Shown here: positions 50,668-62,700 of the stretch, piece by piece
Numbering within the stretch: the stretch's first letter is position 1
Layout: every line of letters begins with the position of its first letter
Assembly (NCBI RefSeq): GCF_019320115.1
Contig: NC_089583.1
Coordinates: 76,503,239-76,567,238 of the forward strand
DNA length: 64,000 bases
Origin: Miscanthus floridulus
Lineage: Eukaryota > Streptophyta > Magnoliopsida > Poales > Poaceae
Direction of reading: 5' to 3'
The notes under the pieces: generated by a model
What the model was told of the DNA's origin: nothing
Seen by the model: the letters and a program-made list of their open reading frames with translations, nothing else
Database searches by the model: none
Position numbers and translations under genes: made by a program

Positions 50668-52754
50668 ATGGCTCAAATCAACAACACCAAGAAGCCACCC
50701 CAATTTGATGGCTCAAATTATTCTTATTGGAAGTCGAAGATGACCACACATATCAAGTCAATCAATAGAAATGTGTGGAAGGTGGTAGAAACCAAAATTG
50801 AGATTGATGATCCGAAAAATCCCACCGCCGCCGAAGAAGTGCTTCTCCTAAACAATGACATTGCTCTAAGTTCCATTCATGATGCAATTGATGTGAGAAC
50901 ATTTGAGCAAATAAAAAATATTGAGATGGCTCTTGAAGCTTGGAAGAAATTGGAAGAATCATTTAAGGGCACTCAAGCCATGAAGGGTGCAAGGCATATA
51001 TTCTCAAAGAGAAGTTTGCAAGCTTCAAGATGAAGGAATATGAGAGTGTGCCGGACATGTTCCATCGGATGGAAGTGATTGTCAATGATCTCAAAGCACT
51101 TGGTGAGAAGATAGAAGACAAGGACTTCTCCAATAAGTTCTTGAGATGCTTGCCCGCAAGATTTGGCATGTTGGTCACCTTACTAGTGAGGACCGGTTTG
51201 AACACAATGACACCAAACCAAATCTTGGGAGATATCATGACCGATGATGCTTATAGAGATGATGATGAGAAGGAAGAAAAGAGGGAGAAGAAAGATGACA
51301 AGAAGGATGAAAAGAAGAAGAGCATGGCATTCAAAGCCACATCATCCAAAGGCAAAGCAAAGCAAGAAACATCAAGTGAGGAAGATGAATCTTGGGATGA
51401 TGATGATGATGAGAAGATGGCTCTCTTTGTCAAAAGATTTGGCAAGTTCATGGTGAAGAAGGGCTACCGTGCAAGAAGAAAGAAATCTTCATTCAAGAAC
51501 AAAGAAGAGTCAAGAAGGTGCTTCAAGTATGGAAGCAAAGATCATCTTGTTGCTCAATGCCCAAACAATAGCGACAATGATGATGACAACAAGAAGAACA
51601 AGAAGAAGGACAAGAAGGAAAAGAAAGAGAAGAAGGACAAGATGGCATTCAAGAAGAAGAAGGGTGGTTCATATGTAGTCACTTGGGATAGTGATGCTTC
51701 CTCAAGTGATGATGATGATAGTGATGCTAACAAGACCACCAAGAAGAAGGTTCTTGCAAGCATTGCTATCAATGAGAAGCCTTCTCTCTTTGAATCTTCA
51801 TCATGCTTCATGGCTAAGGCCACTAAGATACAATCTTGTGATGATGAAAGTGATGAAGAACTTGTTGATGATAATGAACATGAAAATGAAAATGATAGTG
51901 ATAGTGATAGTGATGATGATGAACCTACTAAGGATGAATTAATTGACATGCTAGAAGATGCTAAAGAACACTTTGACATCAAAAGAAGGGAATGCAAAAG
52001 CTTGCATAAGGAACTTATAGCCCTTAAGCAAGCCTTTGATGAGCTCAATGCATCTCATGAGAGGCTATAGAAAGCCAATGAGAAGCTTGGCAAAGCTCTC
52101 AAAAAGCTTGAAAAGGCTCATTCCTCTTTGCTTAATGAGCAAAATAAAAAGAAGCATGCTGAAACTTGCAATGTAGGTTTAACTTGTGATATAATTGATA
52201 CATCACTATCTATGCCTATCATTGTTGCTCCTACTAACCCTTCTTGTAGCACTTCCACTTCTACCTCATCTAGTAGTGATGGTCTCACTTGTGATACCTC
52301 ACTAGTGGTTGAGAATGAGAACCTCAAGAAGGAGGTCACTAAGCTCACTCACACCTTAGCTAAGGCTTATGGTGGTGAGGACCGCTTGCTTATGTGCTTG
52401 GGTAGCCAAAGAGCTTCTCTCTACAAAGAGAGATTGGGCTATACTCCCAAGAAAGGCAAGACGGCCTTTGCTCCTCACAAGACTAGTTTTGTGAAGAACA
52501 ATGGTCGGTTTTGCACTAGTTGCAAGCAAGTTGGTCATAAAGAGCATAAATGCAAAAACAAGAGTAAAAATGCTAATGTATCCTCCATTAAGCTTGATTC
52601 ATGCTATATGCTTACTAAGGGTAAAAATGGTGTGAAGGCTAAGTTCATTGGTAAACCATGGATGGGCTCAAAGAAGAAATCCATTTGGGTACCAAAGAGC
52701 CTAGTGACTAACCTTCAAGGACCCAAGCAAGTTTGGGTACCTAAAAAGAATTGA
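50668..52754 (+). pseudogene. copia gag, one shift and one stop
   Basis: Starts MAQINNTKKPPQFDGSNYSY, the usual UBN2-type gag start (YxxWKxKM). The frame shifts near 51005-51030, continues with SVPDMFHRMEVIVNDLKALG and FLRCLPARFGMLV, then a very acidic/lysine-rich low-complexity stretch, a CCHC-like CFKYGSKDHLVAQC (51520-51565), a coiled coil, a TAG at 52068 where CAG is expected (ERL*KANEKLG), and a second knuckle CTSCKQVGHKEHKC (52513-52555). It ends at TGA 52752-52754. The first knuckle has Y-G-S-K where the family has a third-position Cys pattern C-x2-C: here the second Cys is missing. Confidence 0.88.
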
Positions 52755-52767
52755 TCTTCTTTTGTAG

Positions 52768-55700
52768 GTTAATTATAAAGCCGGAGGAAGGCATTGGGTT
52801 CTTGATAGTGGGTGCACTCAACACATGACCGGTGATGCAAGAATGTTCAACTCAATCAACACCAATGGCAATGATGGTTATGATAGTATCACATTTGGTG
52901 ACAATGGCAAAGGCAAGGTCAAAGGGATTGGTAAGATTGTAATATCCAATGACATGAGCATATCCAATGTGTTGCTAGTAGAGAGCTTGAACTTCAATTT
53001 GCTATCTGTGGCACAATTGTATGATCTTGGATTCAAATGCATATTTAGGGTAGATGATGTAGAGATCATAAGTGTAGATGGCTCTAACTTGATCTTCAAA
53101 GGCTTTAGATATGAGAATCTATACTTGGTTGATTTCAATGCTAGTGAAGCTAGATTATCTACATGCTTGTTCACTAAGTCTAGCATGGGTTGGTTATGGC
53201 ATAGAAGGCTTGGTCATGTTGGAATGAAACAATTGAAGAGATTGATTAAGCATGACTTAGTTAAAGGCTTGAAAGATGTTGTGTTTGAAAAGGATAAGCT
53301 TTGTAGCTCTTGTCAAGCCGGAAAACAAGTTGGAAACACCCATCCTAAGAAAAGCATAATGAGCACTAGTAAAGCATTTGAGTTATTGCACATGGATTTG
53401 TTTGGGCCAACACAATACACTAGTATCGGTGGTAACAAATATGGCTTTATGATAGTGGATGACTACACTAGATACACATGGGTATTCTTTCTAGTGGACA
53501 AAAATGATGTGTTTGCAATATTCAAATCATTTGTTAAAGGCATTCACAATGAGTTTGAAACAACCATCAAGAGAGTTAGAAGTGACAATGGTAGTGAGTT
53601 CAAGAACACTAGAATTGATGAGTTATGTGATGAATTTAGAATTAGACATCAATTCTCAGCCAAGTATACACCCCAATCAAATGGCCTTGTTGAGAGGAAG
53701 AATAGAACACTCATTGATATGGCAAGGTCTATGCTTAGTGAGTACAATGTAAGTCAATCTTTTTGGGCCGAAGCTATCAACATGGCTTGCTATTGTAGCA
53801 ACCACCTCTATTATCACCGATTGAAAGAAAAGACACCATATGAGCTCTTGAATGGTAGAAAGCTCAACATTGCATATTTTCGGGTCTTTGGTTGCAAATG
53901 CTATATCTTGAAGAAAGGCACTAGATTGGGCAAGTTTGATAAGAAATGTGATGAAGGATTCCTACTTGGTTATTCCACCATAAGCAAAGCATATAGAGTT
54001 TGGAATTTGGATAGTAGTACTCTTGAGGAAGTTCATAATGTTGAATTTGATGAAACCAAGGGTTCACAAGTAGAGAATGAGAACTTGGAAGATGTTAGAG
54101 GCATTCAACTTTCAAATACCATGAAGAGCATGGATATTGGTGAATTGAGGCCTAGGCAAGTGAATGATGATGAAGATGATCAAGTGCAAGTGCTCTCTAA
54201 CTCAAATGTGTAAGATGATACAAATCAAGTTAATACAAGTGGCTCTTATGATAATGAATAAGATCAAGTGGCTAGTACATCATCTCAACCCAATAATCAA
54301 GCAAGTGCAAGCAATCAAGTTCCAATCCTCCAACCAACAAATATTGCAAGAGATCATCCTTTGGACACTATAATTGGTGATATTTCTAGAGGTGTACAAA
54401 CAAGATCAAGATTGGTATCATTTTGTGAGCATTTCTCATTTGTGTCATCCATTGAACCAAAGAAGATAGATGAAGCTTTGAAGGATGTTGATTGGGTGAA
54501 TGCTATGCATGAAGAATTGAATAACTTCACAAGAAATCAAGTATGGGAATTAGTAGAGAGACCAAAGGGACACAATGTGATTGGAACCAAATGGGTCTTT
54601 AGAAACAAGCAAGATCAAGATGGGATAGTAGTAAGGAACAAAGCAAGATTAGTAGCATAAGGCTATACACAAGTTGAAGGTCTTGACTTTGGAGAAACAT
54701 ATGCCCCGGTTGCTAGATTGGAAGCAATTAGAATCTTGCTAGGCTATGCTTGTTCCCACAACATCAAGCTCTATCAAATAGATGTTAAGAGTGCATTTCT
54801 AAATGGCTACATCAATGAAGAAGTATATGTTGAGCAACCTCCCGGTTTTGAAGATGATAAGAAGCCCAACCATGTATACAAGTTGAAAAAGGCATTGTAT
54901 GGCTTGAAGCAAGCACCTAGAGCATGGTATGAGAGATTGAGGGACTTCCTCCTCTCTAAAGGGTTCACAATGGGTAAGGTTGACACCACTCTTTTCATCA
55001 AGAAGATTGAAAAAGATCTATTTGTATTACAAATCTATGTAGATGACATCATATTTGGATCAACAAATCAAGATTTTTGTGATGAGTTTGGAAAGATGAT
55101 GGCTAATGAGTTTGAAATGTCCATGATTGGAGAGTTGAGTTACTTCCTTAGTCTTCAAATCAAGCAATTGAAGAATGGTACTTTTGTAAGTCAAGGCAAG
55201 TATATCAAGGACATGATCAAGAAATTTGGCATGTGTGATAGCAAAGTCATTAGCACACCAATAGAAACCAATGGCAACTTGGATAGTGATGCAAGTGGAA
55301 ACATGGTGGATCAAAAGTTGTATCGGTCTATAATTGGAAGCCTACTCTATGTGACCGCATCAAGGCCGGATGTCATGTTTAGTGTATACATGTGTGCAAG
55401 ATTTCAAGCCTCACCAAGAGAAAGTCATTTGAAGGCTACAAAGAGAATATTGAGGTACTTGAAGCATACACCAAATGTTAGTTTATGGTATCCCAAAGGA
55501 GCAAAGTTTGAGCTAGTTGGTTACTCCGACTCGGATTATGTGGGATGTAAGGTTGAAAGGAAGAGCACCTCGGGCACATGTCAATTGTTGGGAAGATCAC
55601 TTGTTTCATGGTCATCAAAGAAGCAAAATAGTGTTGCATTATCAACCGCCGAAGCCGAATACATATCCGCCGGTAGTTGTTGTGCACAAGTACTTTGGAT

Positions 55701-55989
55701 GAAGGCCACTTTGAGTGATTTTGGAATCAAGTTTAAGAAAGTGCCATTGCTATGTGACAATGAGAGTGCAATCAAGCTAACCAACAATCTAGTTCAACAT
55801 GCAAGAACAAAGCACATTGATGTCCGCCACCATTTCATAAGAGATCACCAACAAAAAGGGGACATTTGCATTGAGAGTGTAGGCACCGAAGATCAACTTG
55901 CCGACATATTCACCAAGCCATTGGATGAGAAAAGGTTTTGCAAGCTAAGGAATGAGTTGAACATATTGGATTTCTCAAATATGTGTTGA
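52768..55989 (+). pseudogene. copia pol (protease, integrase, RT, RNase H), three stops
   Basis: All domains are in one frame. Protease: GGRHWVLDSGCTQHMTGD (active site DSG). Integrase: H/C zinc region (WHRRLGHVGM, CSSCQAGKQ), then LLHMDLFGPTQ, VRSDNGSEFKN and SAKYTPQSNGLVERKNR, the DDE acids. RT: KWVFRNKQDQDG, YAPVARLEAIRILLGYA, LYQIDVKSAFLNG and LFVLQIYVDDIIFGSTN (YVDD). RNase H: ELVGYSDSDYVG, ALSTAEAEYISAG and TKHIDVRHHFIRD. Three in-frame TAA codons at about 54211, 54259 and 54658 interrupt it; the last falls in RLVA*GYTQVEG where relatives have Gln. Otherwise the frame is full length, so the copy is fairly young. Confidence 0.93.
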
Positions 55990-57144
55990 TGCACCCCCAC
56001 TCATATGACATGCCTCTCCTTCGAGCAATCCAAGGTAAAAGTTGATTGGCATGGCATACATCCTTGCTAAGGACATGTTTAGTGCATCTAGTCATATTTT
56101 CAATCTTATTAGGAGCTTTCAAGTGGTTCTATTTTGTTAAGCTCATTCATGAAAATCAAATGATTTTGATGTCTATATGGTATCACTATTGCTTCTATGC
56201 TTGACTTGATCTAGTGATGACATATGACATGTTTATGGGCTTGTAAACCTAGTGTTTAATCTAGAAAATAAGCTCTAAGTATTTAACTCAACATGGTACA
56301 AGATAACCCTTATTTGGAGGTGTGAAGAAGCTTGTCCTTGGATCAAACTGAGTTAAATATCTTTGGTAAATGATCTAGACTAGACCAAATTTGGGAAAAT
56401 AATCCTCACCCCATTGATTGACATTGATAATCTCGACCCTACAAGTAATACTATCTATATTTAGAACCTTTGTGGTCATTGATGATAAAGGGGGAGAGAA
56501 ACAAAGATAGTAGCAAAGATAGTGAAAAAGGAGAAGAAATATCATAAAGGGAGTGAAACATAAAGATATCTTGATATATGACATAGGGGGAGAGATATGA
56601 CAAAGGAAAGGGGGGATCAATTAAAATTTTGAGCACACAAGTAGGGGGAGCAAGCTCATGAACTTGTATGGTGCATTTGAATGTGCATTTCATATGTTCG
56701 CTTGCATGGCACAAGTATTAAATTTAAACATCCATGCTTGTGTGATGAATGTTAGTTGTAAGATTGAATGATGAAATGAAATCATTAGATAACTTTCATT
56801 TCCAAGTAAGTCTTTACAAGTGGTATCTTTCCAAGTGATATTGAGCTAACCATGGTGCTAAGGATGGTATATTGGTGCACTTCGATTGGTATCACGCTTC
56901 AAAGGTCCATCTTTTATACCTTAGCATCATTTGGTAGACATTGACTCCTATATTTCCTATCTAAGCATATGTGCAAGCTTCAATCCAAACTCTTAGCACA
57001 TATGTAGGGGGACCAATTGCTATCATTTGGGGTTCATGAAACTTGTCCATATCCTTTTACACATGGTAAATATGCTTGGGCAAGCAACATGGATTCAATT
57101 AAATTTCAATTCATATCTTTGTATAAGGGTTGTCATCAATTACC
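55990..57144. other. Copia 3' untranslated region
   Basis: About 1.15 kb with no ORF of interest. It contains several AGGGGGAG-type purine runs (near 56490, 56587 and 56644) besides the tract next to the LTR. No envelope-like protein is encoded. Confidence 0.6.
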
Positions 57145-57157
57145 AAAAAGGGAGAGA
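57145..57157 (+). other. Copia polypurine tract
   Basis: AAAAAGGGAGAGA sits one base before the 3' LTR and should prime plus-strand DNA synthesis. Confidence 0.75.
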
Positions 57158-57158
57158 T

Positions 57159-58978
57159 TGAAAGCTCTAGTTTGGTTTTGGTGAATTGATGAAACCCTAA
57201 GTGCTAACCTAGTTTATCAAGTGATCATGAGATAGGTAGCACACTTCAAGTGGAGAAGCTAATGAAGATCATAACATGACAATGGTGACGGCATGGCGAT
57301 GATCAAGGGCTTAAACTTGAAAAGAAGAAAGAGAAAAACAGAAAGCTCAAGGCAAAGGTATAATTTGGAGGAGCTATTTTGCTTTGGTGATCAAGACACT
57401 TAGAGAGTGTGATCACATTTAGGATTGATAGCCGTACTATTAAGAGGAGTGAAACTCGTATCGGAATGTGGTTATCAAAGTGCCACTAGATGCTCTAACT
57501 CATTGCATATGCATTTAGGATCTAGTGGAGAACTAACACCCTTGAAAATGTTTGTGAAAATATGCTAACACATGTGCACAAGGTGATACACTTGGTGGTT
57601 GGCACATTTGAGCAAGGGTGGAGAAGTTAGAAGTGAAATGGAGTTGGTCGCAATGATGCTGGCGTCGGTCAACTGACTGGACGCTGGGTCACTCTGCGAC
57701 CGGACACTGAAGGGCTGCGTTCGGTCGAGTGGTCGGTCGGCACAATAATTAGGGTTAAGCACCGGACGCTGGGCTGTGTCCGGTCAAGCATGACCGGACG
57801 CGTCCGGTCGGCAAAAACATGTTTTGGACCCTTACTGTAAACGATCGGACGCTGAGGATCCAGCGTCCGGTCAGCTCTGTCGGAGCGTCTGGTCAACTTC
57901 TCGACCGTTGAGATCAAATGTTCATAGTTGAACGCAAGAGACACGTGGCCGCCATCAGGCGACCAGACGCTGAGGAGCAGCGTCCGGTCAGTTGGACCGG
58001 AGCGTCCGGTCAGCCCGCATTATGCCCAGTGAAGGGGTATAATGGCTCTATTTCGTGGGGGCTTCTATTTAAGCCCCATGGCCGGCTGTAGCTCACAACC
58101 TTTGGCCATTTTCATTGACATAACAACCTTGTGAGCTTAGCCAAAGCCCTCCCACTCATCTCCATCATTGATTCATCATCATAGTGAGATTGGGAGTGAT
58201 CCAAGTGCATTGCTTGAGTGATTGCATCTAGAGGCACTTGGTGTTCGTGTTTCGCTGCGGATTTCGCTTGTTACTCTTGGTGGTTGCCGCCACCTAGACG
58301 GCTTGGAGCAGCGAGGATCATTGAGCGAAGGGTGGTGATTGTCTCCGGCTCCGATCGTGGTGATTGTGAGGGGTTCTTGACCTTTCCCCGGCGGAGCGCC
58401 AAAAGGTACTCTAGTAAATTGCTCGTGGCTTGTGTGATCCTCATCTTGTGTTGGTTGTGTGGCACCCTATTGAGGGTTTGGCGTGCGATGCCAATTAGCG
58501 CGTGAACCTCCAAGTGAGTGAATCGCCACAACGAGGAGTTGCTTGCCGGCAAGCAAGTGAACCTCGGTAAAAATCATTGTGTTCGTCATTGATTCCGAGG
58601 TGATTGGTCTCCATTGTTATTCATCCTTGTGATTGATTGGTTCAATTATCTACATGGCGGTATAACCTTCTTGATCACTCTCTTTACTTTACCGCAAACT
58701 AGTTGACAAGCTCTTTAGTGTAGTTAGTTGTGAGAGCTTGCTTGCTTGGTTAGTGTGGCTCTTTAGTTAGCTTTTGAGAGCACACTAGCATAGAGTAGTG
58801 TCATAGCTATTGAGTGAATAGATACTATCTAAACTAGAATTGTGGTAGGTGCCTTGCATTTTGAGTAGGCTAGTGCAACACTTGCTTCGCCTCATAATTG
58901 TCTAACCATTTTGTTAAGTATTGTTGTAGAAATTTTTATTAGACTATTCACCCTCCCTCTAGCCATTAGGACCTTTCA
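57159..58978 (+). repeat. 3' LTR of copia element
   Basis: 1820 bp, starting TGAAAGCTCTAG and ending GACCTTTCA. Between 57660 and 58015 it holds many copies of GCGTCCGGTC and its reverse complement GACCGGACGC, with a perfect palindrome CCGGACGCGTCCGG near 57794. Several of those CpG sites read TpG or CpA in the 5' LTR. Confidence 0.92.
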
Positions 58979-59703
58979 GCGAGTTAATGCTGTTCTTGAA
59001 GATATGCTTAGAGCTTGTGTGTTATCGTCTAGGGGTTCATGGGAATAATGGTTACCTTTGGCAGAGTTCGCTTACAACAACAGTTACTAAGAGAGTATCA
59101 AGATGGCTCCATTTGAAGCATTGTATGGCGGAAATGTAGGACACCGTTGAATTGGGTTGAGCCTGGAGAGAGAAGGTTTTACGGAATCAATTTTGTTGAT
59201 GAGGCTGAGAAAAAGGTCTGTATTATCCAACAAAACATGAAAGCGGCACAGTCACGCCAGAAGAGTTATGCAGATAAGAGAGGAAGGAGACCGCTAGAAT
59301 TTCAAGTTGGTGACTATGTCTATTTGAAAGTTACCCCCAATGAAGAAGAAATGGTTTTGGGATCGAGAAGAAACTTGCTCCTAGGTTTGTAGGACCGTAC
59401 AAGAATCATAGAGAAGAAGGGTCCCGTGGCTTATAAGTTACAGTTACCAGAAGCAATGGGTTCGATCACAGTTGAAGAAGTGCTTGCGTGTTCCGGAAGA
59501 GAGAATAGAACCTCATGGGCATTCGGATCAAATCAGACTTGGAATACCATGAGCAACCGGTTTGAGTTTTGGACACTAAGGACCGAGTCACTCGGAATAA
59601 AGTGGTGAGAACATATAAGATACAGTGGAGTCATCACGATGATGGTGATGCGACGTGGGAAACAGGAGAATATCTGCAAAATGCTTATAGGGATTTTTAT
59701 TAA
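58979..59703 (+). pseudogene. Chromovirus gypsy integrase C-terminus with chromodomain
   Basis: The first bases after the copia LTR already read inside an integrase: LAEFAYNNSY, MAPFEALYGG, LNWVEPGERRFYGINFVDEA, SYADKRRRPLEFQ-like sequence with VGDYVYLKV (59147-59345), then VAYKLQLPEA, and last a chromodomain KIQWSHHDDGDATWE before TAA at 59701. Shifts lie near 59135, 59370 and 59480-59580. Gag, protease, RT and most of integrase are missing from the window, so this is the 3' remnant of a Tekay/Del-type element. Confidence 0.85.
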
Positions 59704-59744
59704 CAAATGGTTCGTAACTCAAAATCTCGGGATGAGATTCTTAT

Positions 59745-59758
59745 AAGGGGGAGGGGGC
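59745..59758 (+). other. Polypurine tract of chromovirus remnant
   Basis: AAGGGGGAGGGGGC immediately precedes TGTAACACC, the start of the LTR. Confidence 0.75.
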
Positions 59759-62700
59759 TGTAACACCTCGGTGTTAGCATGCATTAACATTTGCAAATCA
59801 TGAGCATAATCACCATCATGCATTCATAAGCATGACATGAAATATAGGATTGAAACATATGTGTTGCATAGTTTTGTTTTAATAGATTGGATGCTATGTT
59901 TGTTTTTGCCATGTGTGTACCTTGGTTGATCACTTAGACCACTTAGAAAGTAATTAGGACGCAATTTGGAGCAAGGTGTATATTCAAAGTTTTCTCAAGT
60001 TTTGCTTTTAAAAAATAATATTCTAAAATAGGGTTTTTGATTTAAATTAACTTTAAATCTATAGTTCAAAATCTAATTGGATTTTGGCCTTACTCTTTTT
60101 GGCAAAGTTGGTAGAGCTTGAAAAATGGAGCAACTTTTGTTTTTACACCAAATCTTGAAAATGCTTTTAAGTTGCTCAAAATGATGAATTGGGGCTGTTT
60201 GAATTTAAATTAAAAAAAGGAGAAGGGAGCCCGGCTTAGCGGGCCGCGCCCTCGCTTCTCGCCCACGGCCAAAGCCGGCCCGACCTGCCTCCGCGCACCG
60301 CGATGACCACGCATAGAGGACGGCTACCGCATGGCCGCCGCTCGTCGGCGACGGCGTACGGGTGGCAACCCCGGCGAGCCCCGCCACTCCACCGCGCTCG
60401 CCTTCACCTGCCCGACCGCGTCGCGCTCCCACTCGCCTCTCCACTTCGCCAGCCACAGCACAGCCAGCCGCATCTCCCATGCGCACAGTGAGCTCCGCCG
60501 CTCCGCGCGCCGTGCCCTCGCCGGAGTTAGCTCGCTCGGTCACCACAGCTCATGGCCAGTAAGCTACGTCGTGCCATCGAGCACCGCCTACCAACCTCGC
60601 GCACCACGTGCTCGCCTCGGTAAGCCTTGGGAAGCTCCCCTTCCTCGGGAATCCCTCGTCGGAGTCGTGGTCGAGCTCACCGGAGAGCTCCGCTCCGTGG
60701 ACTCCCCCTCTCCGCTCCACCTCTCTCCCTCTTTCCATGCGCACCAGCACCACACTGACGCGGTAGAGCTCGCCAGCCATTCCCCGTGCCACATCTCGGC
60801 CGAAGATGGCCGGCCGGCGTCGGGCCACACCACACGCGCTGCTATGGACGCCGATGAGCTTGCTCTCGAGCTCCACTGGCCCACGGTAGATGTACCATTA
60901 GGTCCGCCTTGTCGCGGGAAGCCTCCGGTGGTGACCTCACCGCCGGCGAGCTCACCGGCGGCGAGAACCCGCCGCGGCCGAGCGCCTCCCCTGCTGTAGT
61001 GACTGATCGGTGGGGCCAGGGGGGCCACTGTCAGCCAATAGGGTGCACGTCTGTGTGCAGATCCGGGTGGATCTAGCAGTTTTTGAACTGGGATTTCAGA
61101 AAGAATTAAAAGAAATGATTTACATATTTTGTTTAAATGCTTTAGAAATTCATAAATTGAAAAATATTGCTCCAAATTTGATGAGACAAATTTCTATATG
61201 CTTCTTATTCTTATATCTACAGTAGAAAAATATTGCATGTGGTTTTTGTGATTACGTTGTGTATAGGGTTTTTATTTAATTCTTGTAATTGTCATTATCT
61301 TAGGAAATGTCTAGTAAATAGAATAATTATCAGAAAAATATGGTTCCAGTTTTGTTAATCTCCTTAGTGATGTATCTTGTAGGAAAAATATATGTCATGC
61401 ATGTTCTATAGAGAAATATTGATGTGTAGTTCAAGTGCCTTTAATTGATGATTTTTGTTATTTTAATAGAGAGCAAAAATTTTATAATACATGTGTATGA
61501 TAATTTTTGTGCAGTGATTGTTTACTGTGTAGAACATAGGAAAAATATTAAATCTGTTATTTGATACTTTTCATAATACAAAGTATTTTCATGCTCATAT
61601 TTATGCCATAGCTTGTCATTTTTGTGTAGGCTATTTTACTTATCCAAATGCCATGAAAATTTTATGGTAGTCTACTTAGTGTAGTACTATGCTACTGTAA
61701 TTTTCTCAGATTTTTCTGTGCTACCAAATAGGTGTTGCTGTTCAAACCTAGTTTCAATTAGGGTTTAATTAACCTCTTTAATGCATGTTTAGTTAATAAT
61801 GTTTGCTTTGGTGTATCTTTGAAGCATCTTAGCTTGCTGTGGTGACTTGGTATATTAGTACAATGGTTGTAGTAGTAGTATAGTAGTACATGTTCTTGGA
61901 TGATGTTGGCTACCTTGTAGAAGAGCTTTACTGCTACTATGTCCAATAATGTTAAACATGTTCATCTACATTCCATGCATCATGATCATACATGTCATCT
62001 CTCCGATGCACCTATGCATGAGCACTTATACATCTACATCATACAGGATCGCAGGAGGAGTTGCTAGTAGCAGTTCAGGAAGAGCAGACCGGGACAGATC
62101 CATAAGAAGTCCAGGCACAGGAGGTGCTAGAGGAAGAGGAGCACGGAGAGGACTTGCCCGAGTGCGTGGGATCATCAACCTAGTTCGTTTGAACGAGGTA
62201 AGCCCTGGAGCATTCTAAGTCTCCTACTTTATAAAAGCAATTCTTCCTATATATGAGTTTATATATTATTGCATTAAGTTGTAGGAGTTGATTGAAACCG
62301 TTAATGCATTTATTACTATCCTTGCCTACCTTATTACCTTTTTACCCTGTTAGGTCGGGATCAAATAACTACTTAGCCTTGCTTAGACTGGTAGCGATCG
62401 ATGATTTCTAGTCACCGACATTTATAGGTGGTTACTGGAAGAATTTAGCTATGGAAAGAATGATATCGTGGAATTAACCATGTGTGATGGATAATTGGAG
62501 ATCGGATGGAAAAGTTGGAGGCAACCAGACAGGGTTCTGGGGTGCTGTTAGTTTTCCGTCTGTGTCGATTAAGGACCAATCGTTGCTCGTCCCTCTTGTC
62601 ATGTTGAACGTATGCCTCACATTTAGCTGGCTGAATAAAGTATCTTTCGACCACGAAGCTAGTGACACTATTCGAGCCTGGGATAAACTTGGATTGGCAG

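Larger units (their letters stand above)
48809..58978 (+). mobile_element. Ty1/copia retrotransposon, SIRE/Maximus-like
   Basis: LTRs at 48809-50610 and 57159-58978 start TGAAAG and end CTTTCA. A tRNA-Met-type primer site follows the 5' LTR and a purine tract precedes the 3' LTR. The internal order gag, protease, integrase, reverse transcriptase, RNase H is that of copia. The long gag and 1.8-kb LTRs suit the SIRE/Maximus lineage. There is no envelope-like ORF between pol and the 3' LTR. Coding regions carry one shift and several stops. The 5 bp on the left (GGAGG) and right (GCGAG) do not match, so the flanks are not those of a simple insertion. Confidence 0.92.

Noticed and set aside
55990..57158. 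Envelope-like ORF expected in some SIRE elements
   Set aside because: No ORF above about 90 codons on the plus strand in this interval.
60331..60999. 222-codon plus-strand ORF, Arg/Pro/His-rich
   Set aside because: It lies inside the long chromovirus LTR, overlaps open frames on the other strand, and shows only GC-rich composition with no domain.
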